DNA from: Mesodorylaimus sp. YZB2_4
Taxonomy: Eukaryota; Nematoda; Enoplea; Dorylaimida; Dorylaimidae
Length of the DNA: 64,000 nucleotides
NCBI GenBank assembly: GCA_030248295.1
Contig: JASANH010001456.1
Coordinates: 1 to 64,000 of the forward strand
Reading direction: 5' to 3'
Shown: positions 12,650-24,291 of the stretch, piece by piece
Numbering within the stretch: the stretch's first letter is position 1
How the letters are laid out: each line of letters opens with the position of its first letter
The notes under the pieces: model-generated
Databases searched by the model: none
What the model was told of the DNA's origin: nothing
The model's input: the letters and a program-made list of their open reading frames with translations, nothing else
Translations under genes and position numbers: made by a program

Positions 12650-12965
12650 GCTGCTTTCGTGCGACTTTTCTCGAAAATTTTAGCAGTAACCTGAGTTGGG
12701 TCAGCGACACTTTTGTAGAGAAAAAGGTGCTGTATCACGCAGATGCAGTTTCGAGGCTTGAATTTTCGTTTTTCAGTTTTTATTGAAGATTTTTCGTAAT
12801 TTTTTGCGATTCGAATGAAAAAATTTGGTCTAAAGATAACAAAAGCAGTGAAAGCAAAACAGGGACAGCAAGTCGATAGCGCATATTTTTCTCTACAAAA
12901 TTGTCACTGACATGAACATTCGTTATCACAACAAATTTCGAAAACAATTGGCCGAAAGTGGCGAA
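12650..12965. mobile_element. Foldback repeat with TTTGTAGAGAAAAA arms inside intron 7
   Basis: The arm at 12,701-12,725 (TCAGCGACACTTTTGTAGAG) is inverted at 12,884-12,911. Weaker inverted similarity extends outward on both sides. A third copy of one arm lies at 31,860-31,990. Together this indicates a dispersed non-autonomous element. Confidence 0.6.
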
Positions 12966-14150
12966 AGTGCAAAAACGCGTGTCTCCAGGCGTGTGCGCAC
13001 CTGACTATACATAGTTACGAGTAGGCCCTGAGGGCGGAGTCATACTCCATTGGCTGGTAATAAGAGTACCCGCTCCGTAGGAATAGCCCGGTAGCACTGC
13101 GACTCTTTTTACCTAACACCTGATACATAAGTACTGTATGTAGCCATCAAAAACCTTAGCTCAAACAAACGTTTTAGCGCTATTCTCTGGTTTTAGAAAT
13201 CGTGGCTGAATACAATTCAGCATTTGCAAGGCAAGCACGATGACTGTCGCCATGGCCCAATTTCAGCCATTGAGGAAAAATTGCCAGATCTGGATGCAAC
13301 GACTGCTGCTTTTGCTTTGTTGAGCGCTTACATCGCGAAAGTGGCTACCATATCAGATCACTTATGTCGTTTCCGGTGAGGCGCATGCTCTTGTGATTCT
13401 TTAGGTTCCATCACTCATCATTCCTTGTTCAGCCATACAGGTACGCTGGAGGTGTTCCACTCGACGAGCCGCGTACACTGCCAAGCGTCACGATTACGAT
13501 TACGACGTCATGAAAATGCGAAAGAAATTGGCCGTTCTCGACCACAATCACCATCTGCCTCGCCCGCTGCGCGTCAATTCTCAGACGAGGGAGCCAGTGG
13601 TCACGAACAAATGGTCGAAGCCTTCGAAGGGCTTCGTTCCTGTCTTCAGCAAGGTACGCAGATACTCTTCAGTTCTCACTGTGTTTTTATTCCTACGTAT
13701 CGCATCAGGAGGCCAAGAAATACGAGTACCTGGGTCATCTCATGGCGGCCGTTTTGGACAAGCGAGTGACTGCGAACTTCGATTTCTCTGGCGGCTCAGC
13801 CACGTTCTCAGTGCAGCATCCACGTGTCATCCAACCATCGATCGCCCGATATCAAGAGAGTCCACAAGTGACATACCGCAACTGGATGTAAGCAAGCTCT
13901 TTACATTTTATGCTGGACTTTCGGCATAGAGAAGGCTTATGCCTGGGCGGCTGCCACTGAGTACAGTGGTCACGAACAGGGTGATTCAAAATGGCCCAGC
14001 ACTTACCTGTTTTTTAGATCGCGCTTCCCTGCCAATCGACGGGTGCATTACGACAACGAGGAAGACGGGGTTGAAGCTGGCTACAGCAGCGATGACGAAG
14101 ACAACGGCAGCCAGGTTGCGTCTGATTTTGAGGGGTGAGGTGTTTCCTAT

Positions 14151-14292
14151 GGGTGAGCATGTTGCCCTGAAATCATGCTGTTCTGTCGGGTGGACCTGGA
14201 GCCCTGTAAAATAACTCGGGTGGGTGAGCATGTGGCCCTGAAATCATGCTGTTTCGTCGGGTGGACCTGGAGCCGTGTAAAATAAATCGGGT
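14151..14292 (+). repeat. Tandem duplication of a 70-bp unit after the transposase-like gene
   Basis: Two adjacent copies of GGGTGAGCATG...GGCCCTG...CGGGTGGACCTGGAGCC...TAAAATAA.TCGGG, differing at a handful of positions. They begin 13 nt after the stop codon and so probably lie in the 3' untranslated region. Confidence 0.85.
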
Positions 14293-14299
14293 ACTTTCA

Positions 14300-17200
14300 C
14301 TTTTTGCACTCGTTGATGTCTTTGTTGCTGTTGATGCTGCACTGTTTGACGTTTCGTTTTTGTACATAAACTGAGTAAAATGGGCGTTTCTTGCGTCTAA
14401 TACTCGTCAATGGATGAATCAAAGACTGGGATGTGGCGTGCCATGGGTCCCAACCTCCGTCATCTCACATGTTCACATTTTACTCGTCTTTACGAACAAT
14501 TACCACGTAGCTCGTGGTCTCCCACCAAACTTGAATCCTGTGTAGCTTGGTGAGGGAAACCGTTCGTGGATTCGCTGCTCGACGCAATTGGGCATTTTCA
14601 GGCGTCGTCCGTCCTTGGGGAACACGTGTCTGTATCTAAAATTTGGGACTGACAAATGATGGTTTGAAAGTGCGAAGCGAGCTCTTACCGTTCCTCCAAG
14701 ACTGTGTAGCAGTGATGACGGTGGCACTGAGCGATCGTTTTGCTCATTCGTCTCGCTTCGTCCCGTCGATCGACACCCACCTCCTGCTCCAACACCTTGC
14801 TTACCAATTGGCTCAACGACAAGCATCCGTCCAAGTCCTTGCCGCAGCATCTCTCCGCCTGGCCCTTTAGCCTAGGGCACTAAAAAAAAGAGCTAACTGC
14901 ATCTTGCACCATTCACAGAAAAATACTCTTACTCTGTGGCAAGTGCAATCCTTGATCCTTCGGCTGGGCGGCACCAATGGTCGTTGGACGCTAGGATCTA
15001 TATCATCGTACAGAACCTCCTCTTCTTCCTGCAAGGCATTTGAACCACTTCGTATGCTGTCGAACCATAAGATCGCAATGTGTGCTACCCCTTTCCGTCT
15101 GTGTCAAGATTATAATATGCCTACATATCTTCCAACTTCATCGAAATCCTCAACTTGAAAGTGCGACTGCAATCTATCAAGTTCATGTACTGTAGCTTCG
15201 CTTACCTGGCTTTCATCCCTGCCTCCTGTTCTCCCGCTCGCTGCCATTGGCCACTTGTTAAAATACTTTTATTAGCTAAAAATTTTTACGTCTGATAATA
15301 CTATTGCTTTTGGATTATTGCGGAGTAGATACACTATCACACACATATGTACACAAAGCAAGTTAGCCCTAGATACGCACAGGTGTCGTCGACTAACTTA
15401 TACATGTCCGCGCTGCTCAAACCTGTTCAAACAGCCCGATTCATGTCCTTTAAACATTGTCGACGGAACACCTGATAAGGCGTTGCACTCGTGACTATGG
15501 TTTTCGGGCATCGCTAGTGCACGTAACTAGATAGTGGACGTGGTCTCGAACCATGCCATTGAACTGGATGTGCAGATGTTCCTTATCAAATCCTGCATTC
15601 GAACAAATCGTTTTTTTCTTTGGGGCAGTATGGCTGATCAGAATAGGTGTCAGGCTTGGCCTATGTGTCGATTCAAACTGAGCATTTTTGACTAGACGGC
15701 AGACTAACCACAATTGCAACCAACTGTGAAGCAACCAACCAGCCCGGCCCGACCACTTAAAGATACAATCCATTTACACACAAAAAGACCAAAAAGAATC
15801 AAACTACATACATTCTGCTCCAAAAAGGGACAGAAAAGGACCATATTGGACGACGCAGGGGGAGGGGCTCATTAGTTAGCGGTCGACTGATAACTCGACT
15901 CTATAACACGCAGGTATATACCTACACGTGCTGTATCACCTAGTCGAACGTTTTCACTGAGAGGCCCGCCCATTAAAGACTCGAGGCAATCGATAAAACA
16001 AACAAAACGCCGCTGGCTTTTGTTTGTTTGTTTATCTTCAAGTTCTAGTAGAGCTGGCAATAACTCACTGAGAGCTAGACAGATGGAAGGGGGATTTTCG
16101 GGCATAGTCTTCTCTGTTGTTGTGTCATTCGCAGTCCATTTTTCCTCAAGGAATGTAGACTTGGGAATCGGTTCCGATTTGGATACATGCCCAGGCGCGA
16201 AAGCATGGAGGATCACTAAAAGTTTTTAAAAGTTCCACGTCGTCACCTCATTATTCGCTTGACTCATTTATATATAATGTAGTGACTTTATACTTTTCCT
16301 TTGATTTCATGCGAATTAGCTTCGAGTCCTTGTATTCCAATCGGATTTCTGCCGGGCGTGTCGGAATCGCAATCCCCCCCCGGAATAAAATATTCCCATG
16401 TAGCCGACGAATTATGACTCTCATGACTGGAAATGTAACGAAAGCCAAATTTCGGGACGATCACAGCGTCATTGACCTCTAGTCGCATTTGGGGGAGATC
16501 TCTGCAGAATTCAGCTTACCGCTTTGTGTATTTCTAATTACTCTGTTCCAGAAGGGGTGCGTGTCTTGAAATTCCTCATCCTCAATGAGAATCTCCGAGC
16601 AGCTCAGGATGGTCTGACTGCCTCGATTGTCATCGATTACACCTTGCATCGTTTCAGCCCTGCCCGAGGTATTCAAGAAACAAGTTTGGCAACTTTTCTC
16701 TTGTCTGAGTTTTAGGAATGTGCTAAGATCGCACCTACCAAAACCTGGAACTTTTCACCAATTACACTGTATTCGAATTCTTTAGAGCTCAGAATGAAGA
16801 AGCTCATTTTAAGAACACTAAACTTTCCCCAATGGCCATTGAACCGCGGAACGTCGGAAGCTGGCGAACATTTTGAAGGATAGGGATTTTAGCTATCAAA
16901 AGCTGCCTGCCTGTCGCTTGTCTGCTGGTAGCTCGTGGAGGAACGGCGAGCTAGGAAGGTTAGTCACTGGTTCGCTGGCTGTGATCACTAGGCGCCGATG
17001 CTTCCGTGGCCCTCACAGCTGGACCGACCAATAGTGGCGGCACTCGCGCGTGCGGATTGAAAAATGCATGCAGGACAGTATCTACTGCAAATCTTGCTTT
17101 CAATCTCTTGAATAATTCATGTGTTTGTTTTGTTCCTGTTTTGTCAGTTTTGTGTTTTTCTCTTTGAAGTATAGTAGTACTGCTGGCGAGTGGGATGCGA

Positions 17201-18330
17201 TACAGGGAAAAACACAATAGTTAGCGCGCTCTCCCGATTATGTAACCGTGCATGAATGGTACACCATGAATTCGCAGCAGCAGAGAGTCTGAACCAAGGC
17301 CAGCAGGCTGACGATGAGTTCATTGCCCACTGGTGGCAGATAAATAAACCACATAAAATTCTTCTGGCACGATTACTTCGCATTGGAACAGCGATCTGTT
17401 GCATGCTTGCAGTACATTATACAGTACACTTGATCTCGCAGGCGATAATGTACAGTATGGTTCAAAATGTCCTGGCTAGTCTGTCTAATGCAATAATCGC
17501 CGGTGTTATCAGTTTCTTCAGCAGGATGACAGCCACAGCAGGAAACCTGTTGAAATCGCAATGCTCACAGTAAGTATAGAGCACAATACATAGCATACTG
17601 TATGCGCGTGCAAGGGGTTGAAGGAGGATTAGGATCTGGGAAATCCAGTTTTCGTTCCGAGGACTGGCTGGCATCGCCTTCTAATAATTTTTGGGCTCTC
17701 CCGTGACCCAGAAACCGCGCGCGGTGGCTCGAGAAGCAGGGGGCTTCAACAAAGATGCCTTAGTTCTTGATAAGACCTGTTTGATACCAGTCTAATAGAC
17801 ACTGACTTGTGAGCCCCTCCCCCTTTTAAACAAGCCAATGCACAGGCTGAGCCATATGGCGTCAGCCTATGCACAATGTCACCGATAACGGCAAGATACT
17901 GCCCACATCGGCTTTGCATCGATGATGCGAAATAGCTGAACCATACTGAACCGATCCGAAAACATAAAGCAGGCATGGCCCACTGAGTGGCCCAAAGTAC
18001 AGAGAGCTGGGCAAAGCTGGTCCACCTCAGCTTGACCGAGCCGAAGACAGACGATGGAGATGGCTTTGACCAATACTGACTTGCTGCCAATTAATTGTAA
18101 GCCGAGCTCCACCCGCAGAACCAGGCGGGCTGGACGACACAGGGATAAAAGACAAATCGGACTACAGTAGACGGCACCCTTGCTGGAAACACAAAAATAT
18201 AATCGAACTAAAAAACGCGTAACCACAAACTGGACGAGCCAAATCCTGACTTTACCAACAAAATGTCCTATAACTAAGACCACATACAAAAAAGGGACAC
18301 TTAGATATATGATTTGAATGAGGGGGTGAT
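14300..18330. other. Gene-poor stretch
   Basis: No frame here carries a motif I recognise, nor a convincing exon chain. The sequence is A/T-rich with scattered short repeats. A hydrophobic minus-strand frame at 17,879-18,334 could encode membrane-like segments, but nothing independent supports it. Confidence 0.4.
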
Positions 18331-18349
18331 CCAATCGAGTGAATTAAAA

Positions 18350-19400
18350 AATAATTGATGAAGTGTGTACTAGTTGATTGGGCTCTAGTAGGTTATTTGT
18401 CTTATTGATATGGTACAAACTAGCAGCTCGAGGTAATCATATAAAGTGAATTGAATTACACTGTTAGTAAGTTGATTGGAATTCAGCAGATTTTCTTTCT
18501 TGTTGATATGGTACGAACCAGCAGCTTGAGATGATCAAATTGAGTGAATTAAATGTTAAGTGGTCGAGTGTTGATTAGTTGATTGGGCTCTTGCAGATTG
18601 TTTGTCTTGTTGATATGGTGCAAACTAGCAGCTGGAGGCGTTCGATGCATTTGATATAATTAACTTAAGCTGCTAGTTTGTACCATATCAACAAAACAAA
18701 ACATCTGATCTGAACATCTGATAGAGCCCAGTTAACTATTTCAATTGAGTAAGCCCAATTAACTATTCAGAACTGCTCCACTCATTATCTAATTTACTCG
18801 ATATGATCACTTCAACCTGCTGGTTTGTACCATATCGACAGACCAACAGATCTGCTAGGGCGCAGTTAGCTAATCGACAACTTCCAACTTGATATTCAAT
18901 TTACTTCATACGATCACCTCTAGCTGCCGGTTTGTACTACATTAATAAGACAGAAAAACTGCTGTAGCCCAATCAACTAATAAACACTCAACCATTTATT
19001 TCTTAATTCACTTGACATAATCGCCTCCAGCTGCTGGTTTGCACCATACAAACAGAACAGGAGATCTACTAAAGCCCAGTCATCTCATCCACAATCTACC
19101 TCTCATTTTTCAGTTTTTTTCTTATGATATCCTCCAGCTGCTAGTTCGTACCATATTAACAAGACAAAAAATCTGCTGAAGCCTAGTCAACAAATCAACA
19201 CTGCACAACTTATTATTTAATTTACTCAATATGTTCACCTCCAGCTGCTGGTTCGTCATATATCAACAAGACAAAACATTTGCTGGAGCCCAATCAAGTA
19301 ATCAACATTTCACCACTTTTTATTTTATTAACTAGATATGATCACCTCTAGCTGCTAGTTTGTACCATATCCACAAGACAATGGAACTGCTACAATCTAA
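18350..19400. repeat. 107-bp minisatellite/satellite array that inverts at about 18,660
   Basis: The core GATATGGTACAAACTAGCAG appears with variation near 18,404, 18,503 and 18,610. Its reverse complement, GCTGCTGGTTTGTACCATAT, appears near 18,670, 18,818, 18,922, 19,029, 19,136, 19,243 and 19,351. Spacing is almost always 104-108 nt, with a longer step of about 148 just after the inversion. That gives about ten units: three in one orientation, seven in the other. Unit-to-unit divergence is moderate. No coding capacity. Confidence 0.85.
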
Positions 19401-19889
19401 TTAAGTGATCGAGACTTAGACTTTTCATCTGACAGTAGCGTCAAACAGGAATATCAACAAGTTTCATTGTCTTGAAAAAATCGAAAATTCCGCTAGATAG
19501 AAGATGAAGTTGAACATTTAGGGTTTCCAACTGTGCTTTATCCAATTCTGAAGTCAATTTCGATGTGCAGTGAGACGGAAGATGAAGTCACCAAGCAAAA
19601 CCGAGCTAGACTCTAAAACATCAGCTTTTTATTATTCATCGACATGCGGATTTCTTTTTGGATTTCATGCGGCTATCTATTGTAGAATTCCTTGTGTAGT
19701 AATGAGAGGGCGCCTGAAAACAGGTCTCTTGTTCGCTAGGGGCAGCATTGTTTTGAATTTCCAGCGTTAGATGTGTGATACCTGTTTTTGAGTAAGGCAA
19801 TAGATGACCGCGTCACATCCAGAAGGACATCCGCATGTCGATAAATGGTAAAAAGCTATTATTTTTACACGCTTGAATTGATCAATATC

Positions 19890-20400
19890 CGATTTTAAAC
19901 ACTGTCCGAGGGAATTAAGCCATACTCAGTTACAGATCTTATACAGGAATCATAAAATTTCCCAAAAAATAGAGAGAGGGGCGTGCCTTCGTGATCGCCG
20001 CCTCAAAGTCCTGATTTTTTTATTCGACTTCTGAATTATTCTCAAAATATGCTCGCTGATATTCATGTCTCTGGCGATCACGACTTCCAAGTATTTTTTC
20101 CCGGGACAAATTTCAAGACAGGTCAAGACCGGATGACTATATCCAAAACGCGATATAATCGATTTTTGGCTGAACTACTCGATCGATATCCTCCACTAAA
20201 GATAACGGCACAAACAGACCAATATCATCAGCTAAGCCTTGCAACAAATCTTCCGGAAAATTGGCCGCGAAGTCCCATAGCAAACTGTCAATGAAAGAAA
20301 CAAGCAGTGACGGTCCCAACACACTGCCTTGTGGCACACCGCTTAGAACTGAAGCAACTTCGGAAATGCAATCGTTGACAGTTGTACGTTGAAAACCCCG
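19890..20400 (-). pseudogene. Non-LTR retrotransposon reverse transcriptase remnant
   Basis: Minus-strand translation gives the SGVPQGSVLGPSLL motif of non-LTR reverse transcriptases, then a catalytic-box-like GLADDIGLF (canonical YADD; here the Tyr is replaced). After a stop at 20,137 another frame continues with KKYLEVVIARDMNISEHI, matching the YLG..I......H box, then KIRTLRR and SCIRSVTEYGLIP, matching the VRP.LEY..PIW region. Similarity fades near 19,900. At least one stop or frame change and the missing flanks make it dead. The type looks like Jockey/CR1/RTE-related elements; I cannot assign the clade. Confidence 0.7.
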
Positions 20401-21298
20401 GTCTGCTCCCAGTCCGAGTCCCAGGCCGAGTGTGCAGACTTTGATGGAGCAGACCTGTTCCTCAAAGACTCCTGTTTCTAGCTATGCTATTCTTGACTCT
20501 GCTAGTCAACGCTCTTACATTACTGCGGAATTGGCCGCCGCATGGGCGCTACTGTTGTTCAAATAGAACAGCTCCCATCTCGTCTCATTCTCGATTCGCA
20601 CCTAAGAACCTGGTCTCTCTCTGCGTGTTTTTGCGTATGTGATCACGAAGATCACTGACACTATTGTTCGTCCCATGGCATCCTTTAGTCCAAAATCTGA
20701 ACGAGTCCTTCATTCGTTCGATCTTTCTTACACGATCCCTTCCAATCCTGAATATCGCAGTGTTGACATTCTGCTTTCTGCAGAGTACTAGGATCAAATC
20801 TTCGCCGACTCCAGTGTTTAAATACCTGAAAGTCCTTCGTTATTCCTCATTTCTCCCAGTCCCGAGTGGATCCTTACTGGAAAAAGAGAATCCCTAAACC
20901 TATCTGCTACAAACGAATCTGCGAACATCGCCTCTCGTACGACGCTTTTCCTCACGAACACTCACTCTGAAATCGATCCGCATAGTCTGAATTCTTATGA
21001 TTCGTCATGGACATGGTCGATCTTCCACCAATTCTGGATCCTGAACGAATCAGAATCCGCGATTGTTCATTCGCGATAAATTTGGCAAAATGGTCTTGGC
21101 ATGCGAAGTAATAGTGTGACATTGATGTTTTTGACATTTTAACTTTATTGAACTCGCCTGAAGAAAATGCTCAACTCGGTCTATTCTAATAATTTCGACC
21201 AAGATTTTCATCTTGCACATCACCTGACACAAAAGCTCGTCACTCTTTGAAACAGTCTCTCTTTTCGCATCATGACTCTCATCCATTTGAAAGGCTGG

Positions 21299-22271
21299 CT
21301 ATGGCACGTAGTTGTAGTGCATGCAGCTTTCATCAGCTGGAGCTGGAATTGTGCTTGGGCACGTTGGGCAGGGGTCCAGAATTGAGAACGAGAACAGCTG
21401 ACAAATTGTATTGCAAGTTCGCATATCTGTGTTGAAATTAAAACTTCGACACCAAACTCTCCGCCAGCATGTATTGGCGCAATCTTGCGGTTGCGCTGCG
21501 GGCATTGTCTCGATTGGCGTTTCTGTCATGCACTTATTGGTTTTCCTGTACTCATCTTGTCGAACTTAAAGGAAAAGTCCTTTAGTCGGAAAGACGAGAA
21601 GGTAAATTGTTCAAACTGACTCGAAAACTGGCACAAGGCCATGCGACTGTTGGTGCAAAGAACATCTTCGATATATCCAACGCTGTCCAGGGTCATGCAG
21701 TATTCGCCACCAACATCACTCCGGCCGCACGTACGATATCTGATCCACGTTTTGCCAGCATTCATTTGAGTGTTTGGTGTCGTAACCGCGTCGTACCAAA
21801 ACGTGGTATCATTGGTCACTGAGCATGGGTTACCAGGTATGCCATCCTGACGCCGAAGTGCCAAGTATCGTAAAAAGGACATCATCTAAAAACGTGAAAT
21901 TATTCGTGACTGCTTCTAAATAACACAAAAAAAGTAAAAAACGGAGGAAATACAACTAATTTACGCTTGATCCCAAGATCTTTTTATATTCGCTGTCTGT
22001 ATGTATTTGAGCTAGAACTGCCCCCTTGTTCTGGCAGGTCGTCCAGGCATCTTCCCATGTCGACCTCGTATTCATACCAAAAAAGCATCGTGATCCATCC
22101 ACTATACCTCCCAATCTGGTGCACGCGCTTAGGCCACATTGCAAATCTGAAACTGTATGCGATATTCGTGAAAGTAAAAGGTTGGCTGATTCGCTTACTT
22201 TGTGCAAATATTTTATACAGAACAGAAAAACTCAAGATGACCAAAACGACACATTTTTTTGCCTCAGCCAT
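21299..22271 (-). CDS. Secreted C-type lectin + PAN/apple-like protein
   Basis: Four exons on the minus strand: 22271-22199, 22146-21965, 21885-21617, 21545-21299, joining in frame to about 256 aa. Exon 1 encodes a signal peptide (basic start, then VVLVILSFSVLYKIFAQ). Exons 2-3 encode a C-type lectin-like domain: CG....CTRLGG, CFFGMNT..TWEDAWTTC (the W..A...C box), LAQIHT, then WYDA, EYCMTL and VLCTNSRMALCQF. The WIGL box is poorly kept (LRYLALRR). Exon 4 is a PAN/apple-like module with Cys pattern QPQDCANTCWRRVWCRSFNFN and a Cys/Pro-rich tail ending HYNYVP before TAG. The splice sites are canonical; the third donor (CA|GTTTGA) is weak. Likely extracellular binding or recognition; ligand unknown. 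Three degenerate copies lie on the same strand at 24.9-25.9, 40.6-41.1 and 50.86-51.09 kb. Confidence 0.75.
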
Positions 22272-22760
22272 GATATTTTCACGCGCAGCTGCCACCAATG
22301 GCACAGAGGTAGGAAATCTCGTAAATCAGAACAGCCTGGAGTCCAGTTTCCTCGTGTCAAGTGGTGGCCGCAGTGACACCAGAGCCATCGATGAGTGCTA
22401 TTTCATTCAGACCGAATATTCTACTGTATCTATAATTTTTGATGAGATATGTCGCTGAGGGTAACATGAATGTTTGATGAGTGTTACTATGAGCTTTGTT
22501 ATAGCCGATAGTTTTTTATTTTTGTCCTCCCTTTGCTCCTCTGTAGCAGCAATATAATTTCTCCTAGTTACGGATTTTTCGTGGCACAGCAATTTAGGTA
22601 TATAATTTATTCGAGGCCAGGGATGAAGGTCTTCGTGTTCGCTTTCGACGAATGTAAAAAGGGAACGGTTCGTAATTTCAGATAGTTCCACCTATACGAA
22701 AATATTCGTAACGATACATATTCGTAATAGAACAGAGTTCATATGTATTTGTATCCTGTT

Positions 22761-24030
22761 TTACAAAATTACATTGTTCCTGCTGCTCAGCTTACCATGA
22801 GCATATTCAAAAAGATGAGTGATATCAAACAAGCTTAAAACTGACATTACTAGGAATAAGCCCGTGATTGATGATATAACCCATAATAAGTCGAAAATCT
22901 AAACCAAACTGGATAAAAAGAAGGTCAAAAATAAGTTTTTGACAACTCACTGAGTATATTGGCGATTCTATGAACTCGATTGTCATCAAGTCTTCAAAAT
23001 ATACATTAATCACAGAGAACCCATTTTTCCTGAAAATTCCATAAAAGCATGTCGGAAAAATAAGTATATCACTTGGTCGATCTGTTTTTTGTACCACCCA
23101 AGTCGATCACTGTTCACTGTTTTACTCCCATAAAACGCTCAAGCGCACTTAGACATAAGGCACATAGGCGAGAAAAATTTACAAAAAAAACTGGTAAATA
23201 AAACGAGATTCAGTCTAAAAAAAAAAAAAAGTCATCCCAAAAACTAGACAGAAAAACGATACGACGCCATCAAATCTTTAAAGACTAGGAGGCTAGAATT
23301 TGCTATTTCATAGTGTATTTTATTCCAAAGTCTTATGGCACTAAACTCGAAAGAGTGAGTCAAGGCAGCAGTGCGAGTTTCATTCAGAGGGAGTTTCAAG
23401 TGGTGCGCTTCAATGGTACTAGCATCTCTAACACGGGGGCTCATTTTATATTTTGCATCCTGAAAATTAGGAAGTTTAACAACGTCGAAGTCAGAACGCC
23501 GGGAGCGTCAAAACACAATATCGATACTTACAAAAGATGCTGACCATCTGGTATTGCTTATTATTGTTTCGTACAGCTCAATTCTATGAATATTTTGAAT
23601 TCTCATCCGAAATACAAAGTATGATAAGAAATAAATAGAAAACCTTACTTGCATTCAGGAGGGCAGTGACATTCAGCTTTTGCAACCGTGTCATAAGTAT
23701 TTACACATTCTCCTGCAAGGTAAGGTTTAGCGCACAAACTGATTGGAGTGTACTAAAGCCTTACTTTTTCTCACATCACAATATTCCATTGTTGCGTTTG
23801 GCGGGAGTGGGATTCTTGGGTCACCGCATTGACATCGATTAATGACGATCGCTTGGTAGCAGCTTCTGTGGCATCCCTGAAATAAAGTCCCCCTGTAATT
23901 ACAAATTCTCTGCAGGCATGATTTTTCGCACATCTGTTGAATACGAGGCTCCGTTGTAATCGTAAGCTGGAACTTTAGAGGCAAGCGTGACGCACAGGCG
24001 AGATGAAGAGGACAAAGCTTCACTGTGAAT
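22761..24030 (-). pseudogene. DEG/ENaC-type sodium channel, 3' part (ectodomain to second membrane helix)
   Basis: Minus-strand exons: 24030 to about 23932, 23876-23765, 23712-23649, 23029-22951, 22898-22761. The first carries VPAYDYNGASYS. The second (112 nt) starts GCHRSCYQ and has CQCGDPRIPLPP, the Cys-rich block of the family. The third (64 nt) has AECHCPPEC, the fourth INVYFEDL, the fifth the second membrane helix, TGLFLVMSVLSLFDI, before TAA 22761. Exons two and three have exactly the lengths of their counterparts in the plus-strand gene at 36-38 kb, which supports the model. The selectivity-filter G-x-S is V-M-S here. The exons for the first membrane helix and most of the upstream ectodomain were not found, and the exon matching 37208-37268 is not visible. 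So this is a truncated gene, or one with unseen exons. It could form or modulate a sodium channel if complete. Confidence 0.65.
23240..23545 (-). pseudogene. 3' end fragment of a non-LTR retrotransposon
   Basis: The minus-strand frame contains R.SDFDVVKLPNF, SPRVRDAST, NETRTAALTHSF and AIRLWNKIHYEI, ending at a stop near 23,244. The R......L..P..RT......F...A..LWN.LP pattern is the C-terminal tail of many non-LTR reverse transcriptases. It lies in a large intron of the minus-strand DEG/ENaC gene, in the same orientation. Only the last 100 or so residues are present, as expected from 5' truncation. Confidence 0.65.
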
Positions 24031-24291
24031 CTGAAACAAAAGATTTTGATATGAGAGGATCTTCTTATGGGTGTCTTCAAAAGAGAGAAAACCCATTTCG
24101 AATTAATCCGATAGATGAATTCACAGTTTTTGCAAGTTAAAAATTTGAAATTTCGCGCTGGCGTCGCTAAGGCACTTTTAGCAGACTAACCCTTCTTTTA
24201 GTTGTTCTGTGCGAAAACGCACGAGCATGGCTATACTATATGTGATAAATCACTGGCTCGCACCGCCGCTCGCGCCCCCTAGCGGTATGAA

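Larger units (their letters stand above)
9834..14138 (+). pseudogene. Transposase-like gene (GDG..DSPG / TD.H / D.WH family, Kolobok-type by recollection), 11 exons, one frameshift
   Basis: Exons from splice sites and frame: 9834-10401, 10944-11137, 11287-11475, 11542-11819, 11877-12040, 12111-12325, 12379-12495, 13197-13375, 13433-13653, 13709-13887, 14018-14138; about 800 aa. The start is ATG 9834, before a basic GRPKVGRPT segment; an acidic linker follows. Exon 3 has a Cys-rich segment and the W.TS..NT...ILISG block. Exon 4 has GDGQFDSPGSCAK, exon 5 MEHSAM and TTDEHSQ, exon 6 HHNIDVWHKAKN, exon 7 NHLWNCSENAKGD, exon 9 HTGTLEVFHS and LAVLDHNHH. The last exon is acidic. These blocks, in this order, are those of a widespread animal family usually left uncharacterised, which I take to be a DDE/RNase H-fold transposase lineage. 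A shift within exon 9, after HTGTLEVFHST, puts the rest in another frame, so this copy is probably inactive. All other junctions keep frame. The intron after exon 7 is unusually long (701 nt). Confidence 0.72.

Noticed and set aside
17746..18334. Hydrophobic minus-strand frames as a membrane protein gene
   Set aside because: No family signature, no splice-linked partners and no conserved start; hydrophobicity alone is not enough.
18350..19400. CRISPR array
   Set aside because: Repeats are diverged, 107 bp with no unique spacers, switch orientation, and lie in a eukaryotic genome. It is a satellite array.
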